Shown here one piece after another: positions 23,066 through 32,718 of a DNA stretch of 64,000 bases. Source of the DNA: Neostethus bicornis (lineage: Eukaryota; Chordata; Actinopteri; Atheriniformes; Phallostethidae); NCBI GenBank assembly GCA_902685375.1, contig CACRXE010000001.1, positions 4,402,001 through 4,466,000 of the forward strand. The letters are read 5' to 3'. A model generated the notes under the pieces. It ran no database searches and was not told the origin of the DNA. It saw nothing but the letters and a program-made list of their open reading frames with translations. The position numbers and the translations under genes are program-made. Position 1 is the stretch's first letter; each line of letters opens with the position of its first letter.

Positions 23066-24365
23066 ATAAAATTCAATTCAATTTTATTTGTATAGCCCAA
23101 CATCACAGAATGTCCGTCTCAATTGGCTTCACAAGAAAAAGAGGAATGTATTAACACAAATACACAGCAAGAAAAATAACTAACAAATGCTAACTAAACA
23201 AGACTAGCACATTAATGCACTTAGACTCTCCTTCACGGTGAGGAAAAACTCCTAAAAAACCCATCAGTGGGGAAAAAATAAGAAACCTCATGGGGATCCA
23301 CGTGAAAGAGAGATCCCTCCCCCCGGACGAGCAACCAATGTGTCAAAGATTATTGTTTAAATATTAGCTTAATCTAATCTACAGCTAAATATCTAAAGAA
23401 GTCAATAAATGTTCTTCATCCTGATGGAAACACGGGGGACTCCTCAGCCCAGCGATGCCCTGGACGAGGATGAGTAGATGGATTTCATCCTGATGGAGCG
23501 GGGATGAAATTCTATTCTAATTCTAACCTTGTCATTAAAAATACAGCAAACTCATTGCTTTTTGAGGTTGAAACCAATTCAGCGTTGATTTGAGTTGGGG
23601 GATTTGTTAATCTTTTTATTGCTGCAAAAAGGACACGTGAGTTGTTATTACAGTTCCCAATTATTTTAGAGAAATACGTCTGTCTGGTTTTAAGTAAGAT
23701 CTGATTGTAGACATGTAACTTTTCTCGTAATGAATCTGGAGCTCAAACTTTCGCCATTTACGCAAAGCTTTCCTGCATTCCCGTTTTTTTGCCCTGACTG
23801 ACTCATCGTTTCTCCAAGGTGCTTTCTGCTTATTTTGAACTGTTTTCACCTTCGTTGGGGTAATGGCATCCAGAACATTCAGAATTCAAGACTGAGCAGA
23901 GGTAACCAAATCGTTAACATCAAAACTCGAGAAATCTTCAAAAAGAACCATTTCCATGAACTGTAAACGTGTGTTGTCATTAAGTGTCTTCTGTGAATAA
24001 CTGCCGGTTCAGGCGGTAGCCTGGGAGCGACAGTGAGGTTACAGAAGACACAGAAATGATCAGATAAGGCAACGTCAGACACAATCACATTAGAAACATT
24101 AACTCCTTTAGTAATGAGGAGGTCCAGAGTGTGACCTCTGCTGTGGGTGGGATCTTTCACATGTTGAGTCAAACCAAAGGTTTCTAAAACACTGTTGAGT
24201 TCTTTAGCATTTTTGTCATTGATGTTATCAACATGAACATTAAAATCACCTGTTATGACTAAACCATTTAAATCTGTGCATATTGTTTATTTACATGGAT
24301 CCCCACCAGATGCTAAGATGACAGCTACTCTTTCTGGGGTCCTAAATACAATTTACATTAAAAAA
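23066..24365 (-). mobile_element. LINE fragments, 3' tail and endonuclease end, minus strand
   Basis: 23066-23520 on the minus strand is a LINE 3' region ending in an aatacaaataaaattgaattg tail. The same region recurs at 31525-32700. Further on, minus-strand frames 24172-23879 (HTLDLLITKGVNVSNVIVSD, ALSDHFCVF) and 23849-23661 (KQKAPWRNDESVRAKKREC) are the end of an endonuclease domain and the linker to RT. The RT itself is missing between them and the tail. A second LINE tail (catggatccccaccagatgc) lies at 24290-24365. Confidence 0.65.
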
Positions 24366-24419
24366 AAAAAAAAAAGATGAAGAAGAAAGAATAAACTAAC
24401 TGGTTGTAGAAGATGAACT

Positions 24420-24870
24420 GGATTCTTCTTGACAGCTGGAACTGAGAGGAAGATGCTGTCCAAAATAAAGACCCTACTGGACTTCCCCTCCCATCCTCTC
24501 CACAGCCTGATTGACAGTTACAGGAGTTCTTTCAGCAGGAGACTCCGACTCCCACGTTGCACCACCGAGAGACACAGGAAGCAATTCCTGCCAGTCAGTG
24601 TTAAATTGTTAAATTCTGAAGTTTCTCATGGTCACGACACACAATGCACAACCCTGTTTACACTGATTAGAATAGTTTTGTATATTTTTTTGACTCAGTA
24701 CATCTGCTTATTATTTTAGATTATTGTTTTGTATACCTTGTCCATTTTAATTATTGTTGTACAATTTGCTTTAATTTTGATCTATTACTCTATTTTTCTA
24801 CTGCTTGGAATTTGTGCTGTAACAAAAGGAATTTCCCCTTAGGGATTAATAAAGTATTTCTGATACCCGA
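24420..24870 (+). mobile_element. LINE ORF2 C-terminal fragment and 3' UTR
   Basis: The plus-strand frame reads SSFSRRLRLPRCTTERHRKQ, a C-terminal motif of Rex1-type LINEs. It is followed by 3' sequence with gggattaataaagtatttct. It is 5'-truncated. Confidence 0.6.
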
Positions 24871-26010
24871 GGGAGTTATTACAGCCATATGATCCTCAAA
24901 GGGCTTTGAGGTCAGCTGATCAGCGCCTGCTGGCAGTACCTAAAGCCAGGCTTAAAACCAGAGGAGACAGAGCGTTTTCAGCGTCAGCATCCAAACTGTG
25001 GAGTAGTCTTCCACTGTCTGTCAGATCCTCCAAGTCTGTTATCCAGTTTAGTTCTCAGATTAAGACTTACCGTAATTTCACGGCTATAAGGCGCATATAA
25101 AAGTCTTAGATTTTCTTCAAAATGAGCGGTGCGCCTTTTCGTGCGGTGCGCCTTGTGTGTGAGAAAAGGGGGACCTAAAAGAAAACGCGGTGCTCGTGAG
25201 AAAAGGCGGACCTAAAAGAAAACACGGTGTCCACGAGGCAAACCTGAAAGAAAACGCATGAGAACGTTAAAGAGTGAAGTGTGAGCGGCGTGGGAGCGAT
25301 GGATGACCGAAGGAGACCACAGTTTCACGAAGGGTGGAAGGCAGCGCCGGGCGAGTTACGCTACAGTTTGCCAATGGATTGTAGATGCTTGGACTACAAC
25401 GTGTCTGCTGGTACTGTTATCCGAGCTTTCTCAAAAGCTGGTATCCTTTCTGAGGAGCCGCACAGTACAGACAGTGACTTTGACAGCGAGGAGCGAAGTG
25501 GACCTGCTCTGTTGGATTTTGCGCAGCTGTTCGATTCAGAAACAGAGGATGAGGACTTTGACGGATTTGAATAAAGACTATTACCGGTAAAGTGTTTGTT
25601 TATACTACTTAAATAAAGCACAACCAAACTCAGTTTTGCTCCCGATCTATTTTTTAATACGCACATTTGCATGCTTGCATATGTGTTGTTGTAAGGCGGT
25701 GTGTGACTGAGACTGCGCCTTTTCGTACAGTGCGCCATACGTGTGTGTTAAATACAGCAATGGCGCATATAACTGAGGCTGCGCCTTTTCGTACGGTGCG
25801 CCTAATGGCCGCGAAATTACGGTACTTGTTTTCTTTGGCCTTTAATGTCGGCTAGTCAGGTTTATCTTGGTATTTAAATATTTAAATGTAATCCAATGTT
25901 CCTGATGTTATGCATTTCTTTCCACCCTGTGTTTTAGTGACTTTATGTGAAGCACTTTGGTCAACTAAAGATGTTTTTAAATGTTTTTTTATAAATAAAC
26001 CTGAATTGAG
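24871..26010 (+). mobile_element. LINE 3' fragment split by a pogo-like element
   Basis: 24871-25067 reads the end of a LINE ORF2 (DQRLLAVPKARLKTRGDRAF, LWSSLPLSVR). The frame resumes at 25825 and runs into a 3' tail (aagcactttggtcaac) ending near 26010. The interrupting element is at 25070-25822. Confidence 0.65.
25070..25822 (+). mobile_element. Pogo/mariner-like element with transposase C-terminus
   Basis: The ends are ccgtaatttcacggctataa at 25070 and its inverse ending at 25822, flanked by TA. The plus-strand frame 25281-25574 reads SAGTVIRAFSKAGI and a Glu/Asp-rich end (FDSETEDEDFDGFE), which resembles the C-terminus of pogo-type DDE transposases. The catalytic core is missing. A related copy in the opposite orientation lies at 50303-51239. 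Confidence 0.7.
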
Positions 26011-26101
26011 TTTAGCTTTTTGTTGGCAAACTTAGTTAAAAAACGTCTATTATTTTTATTTTTAAAAAACAAGCATTTGACTTGCCTAAAAATCTTCTGC
26101 T

Positions 26102-26126
26102 GTTTTTTTTTTTTTTTTTTTTTTTC
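26102..26126. repeat. Poly-T tract
   Basis: This run of about two dozen T (A on the minus strand) lies about 200 bp downstream of the stop of the minus-strand 521-codon frame. It could be a remnant retrocopy poly-A tail or a plain microsatellite. Confidence 0.8.
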
Positions 26127-26323
26127 CAAAATAGCGAGAAAAAAAAACCTGAAGTTGGTTGAAATTTATAAGTTTTTGTTCACCTAGTTAAGATAATAAT
26201 AGGCTAACAAGTATGTGTGTTGTATTCAGAAATAAGTTAAAATATTTTGCTTTTCAAAAGTTTAATCTTGCTGTCATTTTTTTTTTTTGTTCTTTTTAAT
26301 TTGCTTTCTTCTTGTTTTCTGAG

Positions 26324-27889
26324 CTAAGCCAAGCGTTTATGGAAGTAGAGGTTGTCCCTGTCTTCCAAACTTTCCAATGACTCTGAATCATCAGAGGAGT
26401 TGTTTGATTGTCTTGCCTCATTTGGATCACCATCATTTGATCTGGCGATGGATTCATCCAGCTCTCTCATTTCTTCCATTAGCCTGTCCAACGGAGATGG
26501 TTCTGACATGAAGTTATCAATAATACCTTCTAAGTCTCTACGTAAACGTTGTAAAGATTGGTCTGAATCTACGTTTGTGGTTGTTTCTTCACCTCTCCTT
26601 TGATTGATATTCTCTAGGCTTTGATTAGAATCCAACGGGCTTTTATGAATAACAGAAGTTTGTTCCATCGCACTTAGACCGGCTTGGAATTTTCTTTCAC
26701 ATGTTGAGTCTTTATAGCTGGTGCTAGTTCCGGGACAATTAGATGCGTCCATCAAAAACGTTACAGTTTTCCGTTTGTTGATGTCAACGTTGCCAAGTCT
26801 CAATGTACCCGTACTTCCCAAAATCGATTTGGTTGCCTTCTTTTCCTCCACAATCTTCTCCAAAGAAGGTGTAGAAGCAAATTCATCGAAGACAGGTCTG
26901 GATTTTTCTATTTCCTTTCTGTTGTTGTTGTCAGCTTTCTCATCCATTGTTTTTGTCGATAGAGCAGAAATTTCATCACATGATTCACAGGTTTTTATTG
27001 AAAGGTTATCGTCCATGTCTTTAATGTCGGTTTTCTTTAGACAAACATGAAACGTTGACTTCTTGTCGTTATAACTTATCACTTTGTCATCGTTGGTTTC
27101 ATATAAAGTATTTAACGATGGAAGGCTAACATCAGAGTTCACATCGTCATCACAAGAACAAGTTTGGATTGCTTTGGCAACAATCAGAATGAAACCCAAA
27201 GATTTCAGTTCATTATCAATGAACGATTGAGCCATTAATGCAAAATCACGAATAACATCTTTGTAGGTACATTCCAGCTGATGGATTTTCTTGATCGTTT
27301 CGTGAACTTTGATGTGAAGTTCATCATTAGATAAGCCCTCACCTGGATTTGCTTCGTGATAAACTTTTCTTTCGTCCACCAGCAAGTTTTGAATTTTATT
27401 CAAAGCATTGAGTTTACGTTCAAAGTAGGAGTCTGTTCTATTAATGTTCTTGATTTTTAACAAACCATCTTCTACATAGACCTTGAACGTTTCAACATTA
27501 CTAAACAAAGGTTTTCGCAGTGACTTGAATTCTTTGTTGGCAAAATTTTCTGCAAAACTTGCAAAGCTGCCAAGTCCATCAAAGTACATGTGTTCAATTC
27601 CTGGCTTTTGTTTATCTTGAAACACTTGACTTGTTTCAGGTGCGTCTGAACTTCTTATCATTAAGAACTTGTTGATTTCTTTTAAATTTCCAATTTTGTC
27701 TTCCAAATCGTCCTCTTGGTCCTTTAAGATCTTGTATTCGTTCAACAGAGTTTTGTAACCAATTTCTACCGACAAATTTTCAAGCTCCATGAGTTCTTGT
27801 TCGTCTTCAAAATTTTCCTGAGGACTTTCACCCATCAGAGTCTCAATTTCTGAATCTGTTTTGATCTCTTCCTCCATTTTTTCAGTCAT
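26324..27889 (-). CDS. Hypothetical acidic coiled-coil-rich protein, 521 aa, intronless
   Basis: A single uninterrupted frame of 521 codons starts at ATG 27889, with A at -3 in its start context. It stops at 26324. I do not recognise the family. Residues about 35-75 are rich in Glu, Asp, Lys and Leu with heptad-like spacing (LKDQEDDLEDKIGNLKEINK) and look like a coiled coil. Residues about 100-230 are more ordered, with aromatic-rich stretches (YFDGLGSFASFAENF, SYFERKLNALNKIQNLL). The last 250 residues are Ser/Asp/Asn-rich and probably disordered, ending EDRDNLYFHKRLA. No signal peptide, membrane segment, RT, integrase, protease or transposase motif was seen. The neighbours are transposons on both sides, yet no stop breaks the frame. 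It could be an intronless host gene, a retrocopy, or an unrecognised mobile-element protein. A poly-T tract lies 200 bp past the stop. Confidence 0.6.
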   Translation of the reverse strand: MTEKMEEEIKTDSEIETLMGESPQENFEDEQELMELENLSVEIGYKTLLNEYKILKDQEDDLEDKIGNLKEINKFLMIRSSDAPETSQVFQDKQKPGIEHMYFDGLGSFASFAENFANKEFKSLRKPLFSNVETFKVYVEDGLLKIKNINRTDSYFERKLNALNKIQNLLVDERKVYHEANPGEGLSNDELHIKVHETIKKIHQLECTYKDVIRDFALMAQSFIDNELKSLGFILIVAKAIQTCSCDDDVNSDVSLPSLNTLYETNDDKVISYNDKKSTFHVCLKKTDIKDMDDNLSIKTCESCDEISALSTKTMDEKADNNNRKEIEKSRPVFDEFASTPSLEKIVEEKKATKSILGSTGTLRLGNVDINKRKTVTFLMDASNCPGTSTSYKDSTCERKFQAGLSAMEQTSVIHKSPLDSNQSLENINQRRGEETTTNVDSDQSLQRLRRDLEGIIDNFMSEPSPLDRLMEEMRELDESIARSNDGDPNEARQSNNSSDDSESLESLEDRDNLYFHKRLA

Positions 27890-28232
27890 TCTAAAAATCT
27901 TTTTGTGACTAAAAGTAGTTTAAATGAAGCAAAATGACCAAGATTGGAAAAGAGATTCTTTTGTTAGAAGTTACTGAATGACTTCACAAAGTCACAGCCA
28001 GGAACATTCTAAAAACATTCTATTTTGATCTTGTTGCCAGGCAACAGAGAAGTTGAATTAAGAACTACATATCCCATAGTTTTTGTCTCTCAGCAGCACA
28101 ATAACATAAAAGTTGACTTTATATGGTTTATTTGAGTGAAATCCCATTTTTTAAGCGTACTTTTAAGCTGTTTTCTTTATAAACTGCTAAATAACATTTT
28201 AAAAATGTAAATTATTTAAAATTATTTATTTA
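27890..28232. other. AT-rich spacer upstream of the 521-codon frame
   Basis: About 340 bp separate the ATG at 27889 from the left target repeat of the RTE LINE. No TATA box, CCAAT box or repeat family was recognised with confidence. Confidence 0.4.
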
Positions 28233-28246
28233 AAATGTAAATTATT

Positions 28247-29639
28247 TAGGAAATGCTTAGGTGAGGTGGCAGTAGAGTTTCTGACTGGGCTGTTTAAAGG
28301 GACATTAGAAAGTGAGAAGATGCCTGATGAATGGAGGAGAAGTGTGCTGGTTCCTATTTTTAAGAACAAGGGAGATGTGCAGAGTTGTGGTTACTACAGA
28401 GGAATTAAACTGATCAGTCATACGATGAAGTTATGGGAAAAAGTTGTCGAAGGTAGGCAAAGGTCTGAAGTACGAATTTGTGAGCAGCAGTATGGTTTTA
28501 TGCCTAAAAAGAGCACTACAGATGCAGTATTTGCCTTGAGGATGCTGATAGAGAAGTACAGGGAAGGTCAGAGGGAGCTGCACTGTGTCTTTGTAGATCT
28601 AGAGAAAGCGTTTGACAGGGTACTTAGAGAACAACTATGGTATTGTATGAGGAAGGCTGGTGTGACAGAGAAGTATGTTAGAGTGGTTCAGGACAAGTAT
28701 GAGGGCTGTAAGACAGTGGTGAGGTGTGCTGTAGGTGAGACAGAGGAGTTCAGTGTGGGGGTGGGACTGCACCAGGGATCTGCTCTGAGCCCTTTGCTGT
28801 TTGCTGTGGTGATGAACAGACTGACAGACGAGGTCAGACAGGAATCCTCATGGACAATGATGTTTGCAGATGACATTGTGATCTGTAGTGAGAGGAGGGA
28901 AGAGGAGAAGGAAAAGCTGAAGAGCTGGAGGTTTGCACTAGAAAGAAGAGGAATGAAGATTAGTCAGAGTAAGACAGAGTACATGTGTGTGAATGAGAGG
29001 GATCCAAATGGAAAAGTGAGGTTACAGGGAGAAGAGATAAAGAAGGTGGAAGATTTTAAGTATCTAGGATCAACAGTCCAGAGCAATGGAGAGTGTGGAA
29101 AAGAGGTGAAGAAACTTGTTCAGGCAGGCTGGAACGGGTGGAGGAAAGTATCAGGTGTGATGTGTGATAGAAGAGTTTCAGCTAAAATGAAAGAAAAAGT
29201 GTACAAAACCGTGGTGAGAGCGGCCATGCTGTTTGGTCTAGAAACAGTAGCACTGAAGAAAAGACAGGAAGCAGAGATGGAGGTAGCAGAAATGAAGATG
29301 CTGAGGATCTCTCTGGGAGTGACCAGGATGGACAGGATCAGAGGAACAGCACATGTTAGAGGTTTTGGGGATAAAGTTCGAGAGGCAAGACTGAGATGGT
29401 ATGGGCACGTACAGAGGAGAGAGAGTGAGACCGAGTACATAGGAAGAAGGATGCTGGATTTGGAACCACCAGGAAAGAGGGCTAGAGGAAGACCAAAGAG
29501 GAGGTTCATGGATACAGTGAAGGAAGACATGAAGATAGTTGGTGTGACTGAAGAGGATGCAGCAGATATGAATAGATAGAAGAAACTGACTTGCTGTGGC
29601 GACCCCTAAAGGGAAATGCCGAAAGAAGACGAAGAAGAA
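28247..29639 (+). mobile_element. RTE-type LINE with 14-bp target duplication
   Basis: The word aaatgtaaattatt stands at 28233-28246 and again at 29640-29653, a clear target-primed duplication. The element is 5'-truncated. Its 3' end reads tggcgacccctaaagggaa and finishes in an aagacgaagaagaaa tail. It contains a 437-codon open frame. Confidence 0.9.
28266..29579 (+). CDS. RTE-type LINE reverse transcriptase (partial ORF2)
   Basis: The 437-codon frame begins before RT motif 1 (PDEWRRSVLVPIFKNKGD). It runs through YRGIKLISHTMKLWEKVV, FMPKKSTTDAVFALR and FVDLEKAFDRV with the first Asp. LHQGSALSPLLFAVVMN follows, then MMFADDIVIC with the two catalytic Asp. The C-terminal part shared with the copy at 14092 comes last. 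The frame has no stop, which together with the intact target duplication marks a young insertion. The endonuclease is missing because of 5' truncation. Confidence 0.8.
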   Translation: MAVEFLTGLFKGTLESEKMPDEWRRSVLVPIFKNKGDVQSCGYYRGIKLISHTMKLWEKVVEGRQRSEVRICEQQYGFMPKKSTTDAVFALRMLIEKYREGQRELHCVFVDLEKAFDRVLREQLWYCMRKAGVTEKYVRVVQDKYEGCKTVVRCAVGETEEFSVGVGLHQGSALSPLLFAVVMNRLTDEVRQESSWTMMFADDIVICSERREEEKEKLKSWRFALERRGMKISQSKTEYMCVNERDPNGKVRLQGEEIKKVEDFKYLGSTVQSNGECGKEVKKLVQAGWNGWRKVSGVMCDRRVSAKMKEKVYKTVVRAAMLFGLETVALKKRQEAEMEVAEMKMLRISLGVTRMDRIRGTAHVRGFGDKVREARLRWYGHVQRRESETEYIGRRMLDLEPPGKRARGRPKRRFMDTVKEDMKIVGVTEEDAADMNR

Positions 29640-29892
29640 AAATGTAAATTATTCTTATTTCAATGGATTTGATTTATTTCAATTAGTGACTTTATTGTTT
29701 TAACAAAATAAAAAAATGGAACATTTGCTAAAAAATACAAACTAATTTGAACAATTCTTTGTCTGAGAAAGAATAACTTGAGTTCATTCAATTGGTTTGT
29801 TTTTTCTTTATTTATTTGAATAAGCATTTGGTTCAGTTTTTTTTTTTTAAATAAAAATGTTAATTTTACACCAAAAAGAACCGCTCCTCCTC

Positions 29893-30170
29893 CAGGTAGA
29901 TGGGGTGGTTTGGGGATCTGGTCAGGATGCCCCCCGAGCGCCTCGCTGGTGAAGTGTTTCGGGCACGACCCACCGGGACGAGACCAAGAGGCAGACCCCG
30001 GACCCGCTGGAGAGACTATGTCTCACAGCTGGCCGTGGAACGACTCAGGATCCTTCCGGGTGAGCTGGAAGATGCAGCTGGGGTGAGAGAAGACTGGGCT
30101 TCACGTCTGAGGATGTTGCCCCCACGACCCAGCCCCGGATGAGCGGATGATGACTGAACGAAACGGATGT
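29893..30170 (+). mobile_element. Rex3 LINE 3' fragment
   Basis: The frame reads MGWFGDLVRMPPERLAGEV and RGRPRTRWRDYVSQLA, the C-terminal end of Rex3 ORF2, closely matching the copy at 43403-45235. It ends agccccggatgagcggatga. It is heavily 5'-truncated. Confidence 0.8.
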
Positions 30171-30765
30171 CTTAAATAAATAAGTAATATTTGGATAAAG
30201 ATGAGTCCATTAGATTATTCCTTTGGAATAAAAGAAATGTTATTACCACTGTGAGGTCTGCTACGAAAGAATGGGACTACAAACAAATCAATAGAGGTCA
30301 CTCAAAGGTTCTTCTTAGTGGTTACCACTACTAATTGATCAAATATATAAATAAAGCAGGAGCGCTTAGATTAATATTATTGGGTCAATTGGAGGGAAAA
30401 AGAGCCTTAACCACCCTGGGAAGGGAACTCTGGAGTGGTCCTGGGAAAGGGGTGTCAGGGAAACTTTGAGCTTTGGGTCAATAAGGGGGTTGTGGGCACG
30501 GGAAGTGGGTGCGGGGGAGCTGGAGGTGGATCAAGATGACTCTGTTTCTTTGGCGCCACAGAGGAGGCTGAGGGAGGTGAGGGTGGATTTGGGGATGCTG
30601 GAGTTGAGACGGATACATGGAGACGTGAATGTCGTGGAGGCGTTTAGGAGTATTGTCGGGGAAAAATATGGTAATTACAAGTTAATGTTCACTGATGGTT
30701 AAAGGAATCCAGTTTCGGGGAAGACAGGTGCAAGTATGGTTGTGTGAGGGACTAGGAATTGCTGA
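30171..30765 (+). mobile_element. Decayed LINE fragment with possible RNase H motif
   Basis: The plus-strand frame 30466-30702 ends KLMFTDG. After a stop it continues with sequence like the first Asp motif of LINE-encoded RNase H (I/R1-type elements). The stretch before 30466 has no readable domain. The call is weak. Confidence 0.35.
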
Positions 30766-30774
30766 AAATTGTAA

Positions 30775-31060
30775 GTCTTCCTGCTGGGAGATCTAGAACT
30801 TTCAGCTGGAAGTTGTAGTTTTTACTGCTGAAAGTTGTAGTTCTTCATGGTCGTAGATATAATTTCACCTGGTGGAAGATGTAGTCCTCGCTGAAAGACG
30901 TAGTTCTTCCTGATGAAAGTCTTACTATTCTCTGCAGGAAGTAATAGATCTTCCTGCTTAAAGATGTTGTTTGTCATAAAGTGTCCGTCCTGTTGAAAGC
31001 TGCAGTAATTCCTAAAGGAAGATGTAGTTCTTCCTGCTGAAAGTTGTAGATCGTCTGTCA
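30775..31060. repeat. Degenerate ~20-bp tandem repeat (ttcctgctgaaagttgtag)
   Basis: About a dozen variants of ttcctgctgaaagttgtag follow one another, some with deletions. The same repeat family, including the word ctgcaggaagtaatagatctt, recurs at 42205-42440. No gene is present. Confidence 0.75.
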
Positions 31061-31524
31061 TGCCCACCCGGACTGTTCAATGCTTCCCCAACAACAAACC
31101 CTGGATCACCTGTGACCTAAAGACTCTCCTTAACAGGAAAAAGATAGCATTCAGGTCCAGAGATCGTGCGGAACTGAAGAGGGTGCAGCACCAACTTTGA
31201 GACCAGCTGAGGAAGGGAAAAGATGCATATAAGAAGAAGCTGGAATTCAAACTTCAGCAGGACAACATGACGGAGGTGTGGTCCGGAATGAAAAACATCA
31301 CTGGATTTGGGGGGAAAAGCATACCCACTAATGGCAGCAAAGATAGAGCTAATGACTTCAACATCTTCAATAGGTTTCGCTCTACGAATGCCTCTACCTC
31401 CTCTTCCCTACCTTCACAACACCTGCTACCAGCGTCTGCTTTTTCTCAGCTATTCAATCGACCAGTTCCTGAACCCCCGCCCTCCTCATTCCCCCACCCA
31501 AGTGTTTGACTGTCACCACGTTTC

Positions 31525-32718
31525 AGGTTCAATTCAATTCAATTCAATTTTATTTGTATAGCCCAAAATCACAGAATGTCCGTCTCAATGGGCTTCACAA
31601 GAAAAAGAGGAATGTATTAACACAAATACACAACAAGAAAAATAACTAACAAATGCTAACTAAACAAGACTAGCACATTTATGCACTTAGACTCTCCTTC
31701 TCGGTGAGGAAAAACTCTTAAAAAACCCATCAGTGGGGAAAAAATAAGAAACTTCATGGGGATCCACGTGAAAGAGAGATCCTTCCCCCGGGACGAGCAA
31801 ACAATGTGTCACAGATTATTGTTTAAATATTAGCTTAATCTAATCTACAGCTAAATATCTAAAGAAGTCAATAGATGTTCTTCATCCTGATGGAAACACG
31901 GGAGACTCCTCAGCCTGGTGATGTCCAGTACGAGGATGAGTAGATGTTCTTCATCCTGATGGAAACACTGGGGGACTCCTCAGCCCGGAGATGTCCAGAA
32001 CGGGGATGAGTAGATGTTCTTCATGCTGATGGAAACACGGGGGACTCCTCAGCCTGGTGATGTCCAGTACGGGGATGAGTAGATGTTCTTCATCCTGATG
32101 GAAACACGGGGGACTCCTCAGCCCAGCGATGCCCAGGGCGGGGATGAGTAGATGGATTTCATTCTGAAGGAGCGGGGATGAAGAAGCGCGGAGGTCTCCT
32201 CGGTGTGGCCTTGCCCAGGACAGGAACGCAGAGTCCTGGATGGGGCTCTCTCCCAGAGAGGAGGGAGAGAGGTGGACAACATGTGAATTGTATTGTACCA
32301 ACTAGGAGTGTAATTCTAAATAAACAGACAATTGAGAACAATGAACGAGATAGAAAGCCAGGGGTTTAGGGTAGAGGGTTAGAGTAGGGGCTACGGGGAA
32401 AGAGCCAAGGCAGTCTGGAAGAGAATAGTAGATAGAATTAGAGGACAGAACCCCAATGTACCATACTTTCCCCAGCTTCTACTATCTAGCAGCCAACTAG
32501 TAATTATATCAGCTAAATGAATCTGTTTCTATCTGGCCTATTGATAAGCTTGTTCAAACAGGAATGCTTTAAGCCTCCCTTTAAATGTAGGAACACTGTC
32601 TGCCTCTCTCACTTGAGCTGGGAGCTTATTCCATAAAACTGGAGCTTGGTAGCTAAAAGCTCTACCTCCAACTGTACTTTTTGAAATCCTAGGAACCACC
32701 AGCTCCTAGGAAATCCTA
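31525..32718 (-). mobile_element. LINE 3' region inserted in Rex1, with minisatellite
   Basis: On the plus strand it begins (ttcaa)n ttttatttgtatagcccaa, the inverse of a LINE 3' tail. It runs through the same sequence as 23066-23520 and ends with the conserved gagctgggagcttattccat segment typical of LINE 3' parts in fish. It contains a 69-70-bp minisatellite at 31872-32150. Confidence 0.7.
31872..32150. repeat. 69-70-bp minisatellite, four copies
   Basis: The word agatgttcttcatcctgatg starts near-identical units at 31872, 31942, 32012 and 32081, giving steps of 70, 70 and 69 bp. A fifth partial unit starts at 32150. The homologous LINE tail at 23400-23510 has only one to two units, so the number varies between copies. 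Confidence 0.85.
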
